A stretch of DNA of 64,000 bases from JAJDFU01 sp964641965 (GTDB lineage: Bacteria; Bacteroidota; Bacteroidia; Chitinophagales; Saprospiraceae), in NCBI GenBank assembly GCA_964641965.1, contig CAZXLD010000003.1, positions 62,001 through 126,000 of the forward strand. The letters run 5' to 3'. Below, in pieces: positions 43,410-53,400 of the stretch (positions are counted from its first letter, which is position 1; the number at the start of each line of letters is the position of its first letter). The translations under genes were made by a program, and so were the position numbers. Under the pieces are notes generated by a model that saw only the letters and a list, made by a program, of their open reading frames with translations, made no database searches and was not told where the DNA came from.

Positions 43410-45336
43410 TGAGTTCAAACTCCGTTCTCCGGTTTTTCCTTCGTCCTATGGCTGTATCATTGGATGCTATCGGTTGGGTTTCCCCAAAACCTTTGGCAGA
43501 AAGCCTGCCGGATAAGATTCCTTGACTTACCAGATAGGCTAATACGGCAGTAGCTCTAGCCTTTGAAAGTTCCAGGTTATCCTGGTCAGAGCCAACATTA
43601 TCGGTATGCCCATTGATTTGGATTTGCAGCCTGGGGTTCTCTTCAAGCAGAGCAACCAGGCGGTCTAGCTCCAATTTGGAAGCCGGTAGTAAGTCCGCAG
43701 AGCCTGTTGCAAAAAATACATTCTTCAAGATAACCGGGTCGCTTGCTTCTGGTTCGTCAGGAATGGGATTTAGAAAAACTTCGATTTCGTAGGGCTTTTT
43801 TAATGAGAAAGAGTCTGCCAGGGAAAAATTTTCGGAGAAGAATAGATAACCAGGCTTATTGATGTTGAGGGCATAGTTTCTTCCAGCAGGTAGGCAAAGT
43901 AATAGTTCACCTCGACTGTCAGAGGAACTTCGTGCATATGTTTTCTGGGTGTCCAGGTCGAGCACTTCGGCCTGAGCCTGAACGACTTTACCTGTACTTT
44001 TATCCATAACTTTTGCTTTCACATAAGTCACTGGCTGAGGACGTGCCTCCCGATACAGGTCGAACTCGAATATATTGGACCTCGGAATGCCTGGAACCTG
44101 GGGCTGTTGGTCAATATCGTTGCGATCTGTGGCAAAATAGGCCTTAGTCCCATCCAGGCTGACGATCAATGCTCCCTCGTTGGCAGCTGTGTTGATGGGG
44201 TACCCTAGGTTAATCGGTTGCCCCCATGTTCCATCTTCCTTCTTTCGCGCGTAAAAAAGATCCGTTTTGCCCATACCCTGGTGGCCATCAGACATGAAAT
44301 AGAGGGTTTGGCCGTCTGGATGAATGAAAGGGGATTGATCGTGTTGAACCGAATTGATGGAGTCGGAAAGTGGCCGGGGAGTTCCCCATGTTCCATCCGG
44401 ATTTCGATCACTCATCCAGATATCGTTTTTTCCTCGACCGCCTCCGCGATTGCTTGCAAAATAAAGCTGTTGTCCATTGGCAGATAATGAAGGTTGGGAC
44501 TCCCAAGCAGCAGAATTGACGGGGGTACCTAGGTTCTTTGGAGATGACCACTTATTACCGTCTCGAGTGGCGTAATACAGATCGCAACTTCCCAGCCCTA
44601 TCTTGAGGTTACATGCTGTAAATAAAAGTAACCGACCATCAGCTGATATGGTATGCGCGCCTTCGTTATAAGGAGTATTGATGCTCTCAATCGGCTTTGC
44701 CGCTTGCCAACCGTCAAGGTCAAATTCGCTATAATACAAATCCTCTTGCCGATTGAGCAGACGAGTAAATACCATGATTTTTCCATCGGCAGTTAGGGAG
44801 GGCAAGTATTCAGAATCCATAGTATTGATACCAGGGCCCACATCTGCCGGATTGAAAGGTACGGGATTAGCCAAGGCTGCAGCTGAAAACCGGCACTGCG
44901 CCAGGTAGGTTTTGGTTCTGGGTACCAATCGGTCCCTGCTACTGGTTCGGTCCAGAAAACTCTGGAAAGAAGGGATTGCCTCTGAAAAGGCTTCCATACG
45001 CATTTGAGATAGCCCCTTTTGATACCATACAAAAGCATCGTAATTCGGGGCGAGCTCAAGTGCTTTTCCGAAGGCACTAGCTGCTTCTGTGTATTGACCC
45101 GCATCAAAATATACAGCTCCTCGTTGAATGTAGGCGTCTACAAATAGAGGCTCTACCTTTAGTGCCTTCTCTATATAGGCTAAAGACTCCTCCCAGCGTT
45201 GTCCCATCCCAGCTTCTACTGCCTGGTTGTAGGCCTTAACTGCTTTAGCTTTAGCTGTAGCAAGCGAAGTATATGGCTGACCAATAAGCAAAGAACCCCA
45301 TAGCAAAAAAGAGAAAACAAAAAGTATTCGGATCAT
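43402..45336 (-). CDS. PorE-like envelope protein: TPR, PD40 propeller, CRD and OmpA domains
   Basis: 644 residues. Signal peptide (about 1-20, ending LLIGQ). TPR repeats at about 25-140 (EESLAYIEKALKVEPLFVDAYIQRGAVYFDAG). A PD40 beta-propeller runs from about 180 to 420, with repeated LPSLTADGKIMVFTR and LYFASNRGGGRGKNDIWMS units. A carboxypeptidase-regulatory-like domain (about 430-515; QTYARSSSDSRGELLLC-like) and a C-terminal OmpA domain (about 530-644; QINGHTDNVGSDQDNLELSKARA, NRRTEFELIK) follow. This is the order of the T9SS component PorE of Porphyromonas; unlike PorE, I see no lipobox Cys. It would tie an outer-membrane assembly to peptidoglycan. Confidence 0.85.
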   Translation of the reverse strand: MIRILFVFSFLLWGSLLIGQPYTSLATAKAKAVKAYNQAVEAGMGQRWEESLAYIEKALKVEPLFVDAYIQRGAVYFDAGQYTEAASAFGKALELAPNYDAFVWYQKGLSQMRMEAFSEAIPSFQSFLDRTSSRDRLVPRTKTYLAQCRFSAAALANPVPFNPADVGPGINTMDSEYLPSLTADGKIMVFTRLLNRQEDLYYSEFDLDGWQAAKPIESINTPYNEGAHTISADGRLLLFTACNLKIGLGSCDLYYATRDGNKWSSPKNLGTPVNSAAWESQPSLSANGQQLYFASNRGGGRGKNDIWMSDRNPDGTWGTPRPLSDSINSVQHDQSPFIHPDGQTLYFMSDGHQGMGKTDLFYARKKEDGTWGQPINLGYPINTAANEGALIVSLDGTKAYFATDRNDIDQQPQVPGIPRSNIFEFDLYREARPQPVTYVKAKVMDKSTGKVVQAQAEVLDLDTQKTYARSSSDSRGELLLCLPAGRNYALNINKPGYLFFSENFSLADSFSLKKPYEIEVFLNPIPDEPEASDPVILKNVFFATGSADLLPASKLELDRLVALLEENPRLQIQINGHTDNVGSDQDNLELSKARATAVLAYLVSQGILSGRLSAKGFGETQPIASNDTAIGRRKNRRTEFELIK

Positions 45337-45350
45337 ATGCCGAAAATAAG

Positions 45351-45383
45351 AACGGTCGTGCTCCCAAACAGGGCACGACCGTT
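45351..45383 (-). terminator. Intrinsic terminator after the TPR-protein gene
   Basis: Perfect 11-bp stem AACGGTCGTGC (45351-45361) with GCACGACCGTT (45373-45383), extended inside by CCC/GGG. On the minus strand it is followed by CTTATTTTC. It separates the TPR gene (ending 45404) from the PorE-like gene. Confidence 0.75.
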
Positions 45384-45403
45384 AAAAAAGAAGTAATATT
45401 TTG

Positions 45404-46432
45404 TTAAGCGGCGGCCTCGGCCAGCAAACGCTTTGCTTTCAGGGAACCAATTTTGGCAGCTTTTCGCCAGTCTTTTTCGAAATCCTCCTTTCCGGCTTTC
45501 TTTCGAGCCAAACCTCTCATTACCAGCACCTCGTCCTCTTCTACTACGGCATGGGAAGTTGCCTCCTCAAGCTCAGCAGATTTGGAAAAAGCTGCGATAG
45601 CAGGCTCGTATTTACCTATGGCCATAAGAGAACGACCGTAATCGAAATAGGCCTTTTTGAGGTTTGGCTTATTCGGATCGCCTTCTTCGAAATTCCGGTT
45701 AGTGAAAAATTTAAATTCAACGGAAGCTTTATCGAATTCCTCTAGTGCTAGTAAGCACTCCCCTTTCATCCTTCGGGCCAACCAATATTTTGGCTGCATT
45801 GGAATAGAGTGCTTTATCGCCTGATCGAAATTGGAAACGGCATCCTCCAGCTTTTCTTCTTGCAAGGCCACTTTTCCAAGACCAAGATGCGCGGATGAAA
45901 TTAGCATGTCTTTGGAAAGCCCTTCTTCAAAATCGGCTTTCGCCTTATTAAACTCCCCTAAACTCAAATAAGCTTCCCCTCGATGCTGAAGAGCTTGGGC
46001 ATGATCTTCAAATTTATTAATAGCTTTTGTGAAATATTCAATCGCTTCTGTTTCTTTCCCAGGAATTTCGAGCATTTCTCTCCCCTTCAGAAAGCATCGC
46101 ACAGCTTGCTTGTCACTCTTGGGCTCTATAAATGCGTATTGGAGGGCTTTTCCGGATTCAATCATCCAGGCTTCGATATTTCCAGACAGCGAAAATTGAG
46201 CCGTATATTCCAAAAGGTTTATGGTGCTTTTCCAGGTCTTTTTCGCAACCTGACAGATATGCCTAGGAATGATTAAAGCCAACTCTTCTTCGCTGAAGAT
46301 ATCTTCTGATTTTAGCGCAATGTCGTTTTTGTAATAGATCTCACCCCTATGGTTAAACAACTCGAGAGCGTTCCTGAAACTCCGAGGGGAGTGGAATTGA
46401 AACCTACCTGTAATAATGGTTTTAAAAAGCAT
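45404..46432 (-). CDS. TPR-repeat protein
   Basis: 342 residues, no signal peptide. An N-terminal part (about 1-95) without clear repeats (RSFRNALELFNHRGEIYYKND, IIPRHICQVAKKTWKST) is followed by about six TPR units. Examples are EAIEYFTKAINKFEDHAQALQHRGEAYLSLG, KADFEEGLSKDMLISSAHLGLGKVAL and the later KYEPAIAAFSKSAELEEA. TPR arrays scaffold protein contacts. A final unit ends LRKKAGKEDFEKDWRKAAKIGSLKAK. It is cytoplasmic unless exported by another route. It sits upstream of the PorE-like gene, separated by an intrinsic terminator. Partner unknown. Confidence 0.8.
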   Translation of the reverse strand: MLFKTIITGRFQFHSPRSFRNALELFNHRGEIYYKNDIALKSEDIFSEEELALIIPRHICQVAKKTWKSTINLLEYTAQFSLSGNIEAWMIESGKALQYAFIEPKSDKQAVRCFLKGREMLEIPGKETEAIEYFTKAINKFEDHAQALQHRGEAYLSLGEFNKAKADFEEGLSKDMLISSAHLGLGKVALQEEKLEDAVSNFDQAIKHSIPMQPKYWLARRMKGECLLALEEFDKASVEFKFFTNRNFEEGDPNKPNLKKAYFDYGRSLMAIGKYEPAIAAFSKSAELEEATSHAVVEEDEVLVMRGLARKKAGKEDFEKDWRKAAKIGSLKAKRLLAEAAA

Positions 46433-46560
46433 TTTTTACTATTTGTCTTTCAAAGCTCCCTCGAAACACGAAGGGGGGTGTTTAAATCGCTGGTTGGACA
46501 AAATCCGAATGCCCAATTGACTTTAAAGAATTACTCCACTAACTTAGCAGGGGTATAAGC

Positions 46561-46605
46561 AAAAAAATAGAGAAGCCTTTCCGATCAGAAAACTTCTGCT
46601 TTTTT
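46561..46605 (-). terminator. Bidirectional-looking intrinsic terminator
   Basis: AGAAG-TTTTC (46597-46588 on the minus strand) pairs with GGAAA-(GG)-CTTCT (46582-46571), loop TGATC. The T7 tract is at 46567-46561. On the plus strand the same hairpin is followed by GC and T6 (46600-46605). Only the minus strand has a promoter-like box nearby. Confidence 0.7.
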
Positions 46606-46733
46606 GCCAATAATAACTCGTATTCGGCTAGCGAATCGCTAGCAAGGCAATGCACCTTATAGGTTTTACCCTTACTTGCGGACAGCCTGCCAGTCTCCGA
46701 AAGCAAGGGTTTTAGGCCAAAGGGACAAACTTA
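46561..46733 (-). ncRNA. Candidate structured RNA (~165 nt), own promoter box and terminator
   Basis: On the minus strand a -7 box TAAGTTTG (46733-46726) is followed by a 14-bp near-perfect stem (46697-46710 with 46668-46681, 12 of 14 matching). Next is a 17-nt palindrome GCTAGCGA-A-TCGCTAGC (46643-46627) and last a hairpin with T7 tail (46597-46561). Spacing of promoter, folds and terminator fits a small independent RNA or a regulatory leader of the TPR gene, whose ATG lies 129 bp beyond the terminator. No known RNA family was recognised. No -33 TTG was found at the usual spacing, which weakens the promoter call. Confidence 0.45.
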
Positions 46734-47224
46734 TGCACAGGATTTCCCTCCTTGTTGGAAGGATAAAGTTGCGTATTATTTAGCATAATAGCAAGAAATT
46801 GCCTTGGCATTTGGCCTAATTAATCAAATTAGGTGGATAAGGGCAGAAAAGCCGCATCCAGTTGATTAGAAAATCTATATTTTAGCCGCTTTTTTGGGTT
46901 TTCAACCTTTCCCTCTCTCAATACTTCCTTTCCAGGCAATTATGCGAAAATGATTAGGTAGATCGTTTGCGCTAAACTTGGGTAATGATTTAAACTGAGT
47001 GTGCACTGTTATCCATAATTTTCAATAATGGCAAGACATTTACAGGCGAGGGGGCCTGCTTAAGGTAGGCCTATCATCCTTCAGGCCAATGAAGAAGCAT
47101 TTTAAAAACAAGCCGCAAAGCAGGTGCAAACAGCCTTGAGCAAGACCTAAACAGGATAGATTGAAACTAATCGGATAGAAGTACCGGAACGGAACTACGT
47201 ACGTAAGAGAACACAAACCAGTGC

Positions 47225-47262
47225 AAAAAAAGACCGATCCTTTCTATAGGAGCCGGCCTTTT
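47225..47262 (-). terminator. Intrinsic terminator of the adhesin-PorP-OmpA operon
   Basis: Begins 9 bp after the stop of the PD40-OmpA gene. On the minus strand AAAAGGCCGGCTCC (47262-47249) pairs, with one bulge and two wobbles, with GGATCGGTC (47240-47232). A T7 run follows (47231-47225). The loop is TATAGAAA. The stem and tail are convincing. Confidence 0.8.
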
Positions 47263-47270
47263 CGATATTA

Positions 47271-49427
47271 CTAGTCAATAGGGTTTAAACGTTCGTTTTC
47301 TTCTAGTTTGGTGACTTTAACCTCTGTTCGCCGGTTGTATTCATGTTCGGCTTCCGAACACTCTACATCGTCATAACAATGGTTTCTAGGACGAGATTCG
47401 CCATATCCAATTGCCTGAATCCGCTCTTTATTGATTCCCCTGCTAATGAGGAATGATTTTGCAGATTCCGCCCTACGAAGGCTCAGGTTTAGATTATAAT
47501 CCCGTTCTCCTCGAGTATCCGTGTGCGCACCCAACTCGATTTCCATACTTGGATAGGTCTTCATTAGCTGGACCAGAGCTTCCAGGTTAAGCTGTTCGCG
47601 CTCTCGTATATCTGCTCCTCCAAAATCATACATGATATCCTCGAGTACGATAACAGATCCTGTTTTGATGGGAACACCACCGAGCACATCCGTACTGACT
47701 CCTTCCATAGGAGCCATCTGCAAAGTTGCAGTTAAGGTCCGCTTTCCACGTAGTCGAACTGTGGTTACGTTAGTATATCCATTGCGATACCCCTGGCGCT
47801 GCCCAACAAGGGTATAATCGCAACCAATTTCAAGGCAAGTACCAAAAGCGCCTCCTACGCCCGACTTAACTAACTGTTCTTCGCCCGTACACTCATTAAT
47901 CACCTTGATCACGACCCCTTGGATCGGAGTGTCAAATCCTCGGGCTACCACATCACCTTGCAATTCTATGCAGTCGCTGCTTTCCAAGCCAACAGACAAA
48001 ACTTCGATTGGCTTGTTGAGCATGGTCGAGGGAAACCGAATTCGTTCTTCCCTGGGAAAATACCCTGGGCGATTGACGATAAGTAGATATTCCTGATCCA
48101 CTTTCACGCGCAGCGTAGCGGTTCCAGACCCATCGGTTACTGCAAGCGGGCTACCAATTTCAATCTGCTGCTTGGGGACCATTTGCAATTTGAATTCTCC
48201 AGAGCCATCCTCCTTTGGAAGTAATTCTATATCATAAAAATTGTCAATACTATAGCCTGATTCGCTTCCCCATTCCAAGAGGCGGACAGAAGCATTATCT
48301 AATTCTTTGCCCGATTCCTGATCAACAACCAACAACGGCTGTTGGAAGCTTTCATCTGCCAATTCATCACCGAAAATGGTGGTCAGGCTAGATTTTCGCT
48401 TCAGTGCTTCTTCGATTTTAACTGAGGTCTCGAAACGATAAATATCATCCTTCCCTTTCCCACCCGGACGGTTGGAAGTGAAATACCCTTTCACGCCTTC
48501 CTTATCCACAATAATGCCCAAATCATCGAACTCGGTGTTAAAAGGAGCACCAAGGTCGATCGCTACAGGCTCAGCCATTGTCAAATCGGCAAAGTAAATG
48601 TCATATCCGCCCTGGCCTTCCCATCCATCCGAACTAAAGAACAGAGATCCATTGGAATGCATATAAGGAAAAGCTTCTTTTCCAGAGGTATTGACCCCTG
48701 GGCCCAGGTTTCTTGGTTTTGACCATCCACTTTTGGTCCGTTCCACTACATAAAGGTCATAAGCTCCATATCCGCCTGGCATGTCAGAAGAGAAGTAAAG
48801 CGCATCTCCCTCCGGAGACATGGTTGGATGAATGCAATTAAAGCGATCACTATTGAAAGGAAGTTCCTCCACATCCGTCCAATCGCGGACGGTCTTTTTC
48901 GCTGTATAAATCTTCATGCCGATAGTCTCCCCCGACTTCGTTTTCCAATTCTTTTTCTTTGGGGCTGGAGCATACCCGTTGGTTTTACTTTCTGAACTTT
49001 TTCCCTTGGTAGCACCTTCAAAATCAGTTCTAGTGAAATATAGATTTTTGAAATCCCGATCAAATGTGATGGGACCCTCGTGCATATGAGAGTTGATTTC
49101 CAAGGAGAATGCACTTGGTCTGGTTGGGAAACCGTTCGGGTCAAGCTCAGAATAATAGAGTTCAAAGAAAGTCTCTCCAATCTTTTTATCTCTCGGACCG
49201 TGTTTGCGACGGCTGCTCACAAATACAATTCCATCCTCATAAAAAGTAGGACTGAACTCCAAGGATTCAGTATTTACTTCCACTGCATTAACTATCTGCA
49301 CATTACCTCCTAGTTGCTGGTTGGCAATGGATTGGGTAGAACCAGAACCGCCCTTGTTCCGTTGTGCAAACAAAGGAGTTGAAACCAAAAGAATAAATAT
49401 TCCGGTTAAGCATGCAAGATTTTTCAT
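47271..49427 (-). CDS. PD40-propeller/OmpA-family protein of the T9SS adhesin operon
   Basis: 718 residues. The signal peptide (about 1-21) is followed by a PD40 beta-propeller (about 45-340) with repeated LEFSPTFYEDGIVFVSS, DALYFSSDMPGGYGAYDLYV and GYFTSNRPGGKGKDDIYR units. Next comes a region with carboxypeptidase-regulatory-like beta modules (about 385-590; SGTATLRVKVDQEYLLIVNRPGYFP). The OmpA domain (about 600-718; IELGAHTDTRGERDYNLNLSLRRAESAK, YNRRTEVKV) closes it. It lacks the TPR part of the PorE-like paralogue at 43.4 kb. It is the last gene after the adhesin and PorP/SprF genes, a recurring trio thought to secure the adhesin in the outer membrane. Confidence 0.88.
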   Translation of the reverse strand: MKNLACLTGIFILLVSTPLFAQRNKGGSGSTQSIANQQLGGNVQIVNAVEVNTESLEFSPTFYEDGIVFVSSRRKHGPRDKKIGETFFELYYSELDPNGFPTRPSAFSLEINSHMHEGPITFDRDFKNLYFTRTDFEGATKGKSSESKTNGYAPAPKKKNWKTKSGETIGMKIYTAKKTVRDWTDVEELPFNSDRFNCIHPTMSPEGDALYFSSDMPGGYGAYDLYVVERTKSGWSKPRNLGPGVNTSGKEAFPYMHSNGSLFFSSDGWEGQGGYDIYFADLTMAEPVAIDLGAPFNTEFDDLGIIVDKEGVKGYFTSNRPGGKGKDDIYRFETSVKIEEALKRKSSLTTIFGDELADESFQQPLLVVDQESGKELDNASVRLLEWGSESGYSIDNFYDIELLPKEDGSGEFKLQMVPKQQIEIGSPLAVTDGSGTATLRVKVDQEYLLIVNRPGYFPREERIRFPSTMLNKPIEVLSVGLESSDCIELQGDVVARGFDTPIQGVVIKVINECTGEEQLVKSGVGGAFGTCLEIGCDYTLVGQRQGYRNGYTNVTTVRLRGKRTLTATLQMAPMEGVSTDVLGGVPIKTGSVIVLEDIMYDFGGADIREREQLNLEALVQLMKTYPSMEIELGAHTDTRGERDYNLNLSLRRAESAKSFLISRGINKERIQAIGYGESRPRNHCYDDVECSEAEHEYNRRTEVKVTKLEENERLNPID

Positions 49428-49472
49428 GAAATGCAGTTTTTTCCTTCCCGGTGTATAATATCAGGGATTAAT

Positions 49473-50423
49473 TCAAAAAAATCGAGGATTTAAGAACTCG
49501 TCATCATCGGAGCCTTTACCAAACATATACCTGAAAACACCCTCTACAGAACCAGAATGCTGGTCATTCAGGTCCGTGAGCCCTAAACCGTAGGTAAGGC
49601 CAAAAAAGATATTTGTAGTTACGTTCATACCACCCAAAAAAGCGATGGATTCACCTGCTCCACTAGTCTTGGAACCACCTAAGCGATAAGATGTTCCCAG
49701 CATAAACCGCTTCAGGAACATAAAATTCACGTTGAAATCTCCATCAAAAGGTGCATTCGCGGCAAAACGAAGCATCGCTTGTGGCTCCATAACCAGATTT
49801 TCCCCAATCGGGAAACGCGCCCCTAAAATCGCGAAATAATGCCGGGTCTCCGTAGCCAACGGGGTATCAGAATCATCCAATTCAATGGTATTTTCCAATA
49901 TCCTAGGTACCGAAAAACCCACATAAAAGCGATCGGTATCATAATATATACCAGCTCCAAAGTTAGGCACATATCTGCTCTGCATACCGGGAGGAATAGC
50001 ATTATCTCCGTCGATAGGCTGATTTCCCTCTACCCTCGAAAAGTCAACCCGAACAAATCGAACAGACCCCTGAGCTCCGATACCCAGATACCCTTTTCCC
50101 AAAGGAATACGATAGGCGTAGGATAACTCCCCCGTGTAATTTTCAGTTGGTCCAATTGAGTTACGGATGATGCCACCCCCAATACCAATCCTTTGATGGG
50201 CTAGCGGCATGTTGAAGGTAATCACCTGCGAATTGGGAGCGCCTTCCAATCCAATCCATTGTCCTTTTCCAACCACGGCAAGCTCGGGCACACCTGGTGC
50301 TCCTGCATAAGCTGGGTTAATATGGACTTTATTGTACATGAATGTTGTGTAAACCTCTTCTTGCTGAGCATGGAGAGCCCACACAACCACCATTGCAAAA
50401 CTAAATGTCAACCATTTTTTCAT
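49473..50423 (-). CDS. PorP/SprF family outer-membrane protein
   Basis: 316 residues from the ATG at 50423; a GTG two codons upstream is a less likely start. Signal peptide (about 1-20, ending WALHAQ). The family's opening is EEVYTTFMYNKVHINPAYAGAPGVPELAVVGKGQWIGLEGAPNSQ. It then has regular outer-membrane beta strands to the terminal Phe (FLNPRFF). PorP/SprF proteins are T9SS-linked barrels that hold or attach a specific type-B-signal adhesin. The gene lies between that adhesin and a PD40-OmpA gene, with gaps of 62 and 46 bp, so the three form one operon. Confidence 0.93.
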   Translation of the reverse strand: MKKWLTFSFAMVVVWALHAQQEEVYTTFMYNKVHINPAYAGAPGVPELAVVGKGQWIGLEGAPNSQVITFNMPLAHQRIGIGGGIIRNSIGPTENYTGELSYAYRIPLGKGYLGIGAQGSVRFVRVDFSRVEGNQPIDGDNAIPPGMQSRYVPNFGAGIYYDTDRFYVGFSVPRILENTIELDDSDTPLATETRHYFAILGARFPIGENLVMEPQAMLRFAANAPFDGDFNVNFMFLKRFMLGTSYRLGGSKTSGAGESIAFLGGMNVTTNIFFGLTYGLGLTDLNDQHSGSVEGVFRYMFGKGSDDDEFLNPRFF

Positions 50424-50484
50424 AACCACAAGTTGTTGAGCATCCGGAAGAGGGATTTAGATTCATCCCTCCTCCGAAGTAAAT

Positions 50485-53400
50485 TTAGCGTTTAATGTAT
50501 ATGTATCCGGCTTGTACAGGTTCGTCTGGGTCTTCGAATTCGATTCGATAAAAGTAAACCCCGTCAGGCACATCCTGTCCGTTGAATGTTCCTTCCCAAT
50601 CATTTTGGTAATCGTCTGAACTAAAGACCTCGTCACCCCAGCGGTTGAAAACTGCCAAGCGGGCAACAACTTCACCACCTGGGCTTAAACAAGGAATTAA
50701 AAATTCGTCGTTATATCCATCTCCATTTGGAGTGATAATGCTGGGTACAAAGCAGTTATCTTCTGAATTGGTAACATTTTCACCAATATTGACGATAACT
50801 GTAGCCTCCGAAGGCGGACAATTCAGGCTCGTTATTTGATAGGTAAATTGATCTGTACCGATCCTGGGGTCTGTATGTAGGTAAACAATTGAATCACCTA
50901 TCACTTCCACCACTCCACTCTCTGGTGTATTTACGATTGAGATCGTAGCACCTTCAGCTGGAATAGCATCATTGGCCAGTGGACTGAATTGTACAGATCT
51001 CAAGAAATCTACCGAAACTTCGTCTCCATTTGCCACAGGACTTTGTCGCATCGTCACTACTACAGTATCCCTGGAAGCTTCGCCACAGTTCCCGTTATCC
51101 AACTCCCAGATCAAGGTATTGGAACCTAGTTCCAGGTTAAAAGCAGAACTGATCGGGCTGGTCACATCAGAGAATCGAATTTCCGGGTCCAGAGAGGACC
51201 ATCTTCCAGAGCTACCGCCTTGTGGTTCTACAGCGGATAGCTGGGCTGATTGATCTTGCGTACAGGCTTCAAAGTCAGCCCCGGCGAAGGGTGCATTGTC
51301 AAATACCGTTACCAACACCTCATCCGTGACAATTCCACAAGCAGTTTCCAGATTTAGCGTGAATTCGTAAACATTTCCAGCTATCAGATTCTCTACGACA
51401 GTTCCCGGTTCATTCACATCCAGAATGGTGATTCCCAATTCCTGTTGAGTCAATGGCTGTGTCCAGAAAGGCTGCCCTTCTCCAGGGTCTAAACCATTCA
51501 GCTGAACAATTTCTCCCTGGCAGAAAAACTGATCTTCTCCTGCATTTAAAGGCACATCAGCATTAACAGTGATGTTAACATCTTGCTGGTCATAATCCTG
51601 GCAAGCACCATTACTTAGGCTCCAACGGAAGGTGTACGACTTGCCGGGCAATAAACCACCAATCGAAGATTTGGGGTTGGTTGGATCTGTGATATCAACT
51701 TCAGGGTTGTTGACAGGATCCAACTCACTCCAGGTTCCAATACCTACCGATGGGGCATCTGCATTCAAGCGAATCAGCGACCCTTCGCAGTAGGCTGAAT
51801 CCAGTCCAGCAAAAGCTTCCTGATCGGGAACCGTATTGATTCCGACTTCCACAATTTCTGGTGCCGTTGGACATCCATCAGCTGAAATAGCCACCAGTGA
51901 AAATTCATATACTCCCTCCTGTGTCGGTAGGCGGCTAGTCCCGATGGTATCCACCAGGGAGGTGGTCGTATCTAAGATACCGGCAGGTCCCTGCCAAATG
52001 TAAGTAGCGCCGGGTTCGGCAGAAGCAGAATCCACGCTTAACTGCAAGGTCTTGGTAGACTTGGGTACACAAATTGGGCCATTGGCCGATATGCTAGGGC
52101 TCTCGGGTACATCCAGCACATCTACTACGGTAGTTCCTACAGATGTACAACCATTTAAATTGATGGTCAACTCATAAGTCCCTTCATTTAAATTGGCGTT
52201 GGCTGCCGGAATAACAGCTACCCGTTGAGTAGAATTAAAACCAGGTCCTTGCCAATTGTAAGTAGCACCGGGCACTTCACTTCCGGTAAGAATCAATTCA
52301 GTGCCTTCACAAACCGGGCCGTTATTAGTAGCGACCACCACGGGCTCTTCACTTACTGTCAGGTTAATGGATCCGGAAATGACAGATGTACATCCATCTA
52401 CGGTAACAAATACACTATACAGGCCATTGTCAGCGAGGGTAGCATCGTTTAGGGTCAGGGTTGGACCCGGGGTCACGATAGGTGTTCCTCCATTACGGGG
52501 CGTAAACCAGCTGTATTCAATATTTTGACCGGAGTAGGTGGAAGCGGTAATCAATTCAATGGTTTCACCAACACAGTATTGAACGTCAAACCCAGGCGGT
52601 GGCAGCGGAACGGCTGGTGCAGCCGGTGCAAAGGTTAGACTTACTACTTCCTGGAATGTATTGGACTGACATCCATTGTCATCTGTGATTTGTAGCGTGT
52701 AAGGTCCGCTGGCCAGGATGGTCGCATTGGTCAGCGTGGCTACTGGCTGGATAGACGTGAATCCGTTGATTCCAGACCAGGAATACTGGAAAGTACCGGG
52801 ATCATTTTCGGATAGTACTGGTGTCAGCGTCACTGTTGCGGGGCCTTGCGAACAAGTCGGCGCATTGACGATAATATCGGTGATGGTCACGGCTTCAGTA
52901 ACATCTATATCGATATCGTCAGTACTCGAACAGCCCGTAGGAGCGATGTACTCCAATTGATAAGTGCCTTCAAAGGATTCCTGAACGTTGCTAATCACTG
53001 GGTTTTGCCCACTAGGTATGCTGACTCCAGCAGGACCAGTCCAGTTGTAGATCGCACCGGAAACAGTTGGAGAGGCTATCAGCTGGATGGAAGAGTTTTC
53101 ACAAACGGTGGTTGCTACTGCGCCGGCAGTTGCGGTTGGGATCGGATTAACTACTACTGTAAGTGGAGCAGAATCATCTGAGAAGCATTCACCAATTCGG
53201 GATCTGACCCTCCAGGTTCCGTTCATACTGAAGCTAGCGTTCCCGAGGGATAAGGTCGGTACATTGGTGGTTTGTTCTGCTAATTGAGGAGACGTCCAAA
53301 TGTATTCGGAAGCTCCTGAAGTTGCTGTCAAGGTCAAGGGTTCGCCTTCACACACAATGGCGGATGGGAGCCCAGCGATAGACGGTGTAGGTGGACTTGG

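Larger units (their letters stand above)
46433..47270. other. 838-bp non-coding gap in the T9SS region
   Basis: No open reading frame of note on either strand. From left to right it holds a candidate RNA with promoter and terminator (46561-46733) and a stretch with small dyads, such as CCTAATT/AATTAGG at 46815-46833 and GGCCT/AGGCC near 47053-47071. The terminator of the downstream PD40-OmpA gene (47225-47262) ends it. The large size in an otherwise tightly packed region is itself notable. Confidence 0.7.

Noticed and set aside
46668..46710. The 14-bp stem as transposon terminal repeats
   Set aside because: The two arms are only 15 bases apart with no gene between them, no target duplication and no transposase nearby. 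An RNA hairpin is more likely.
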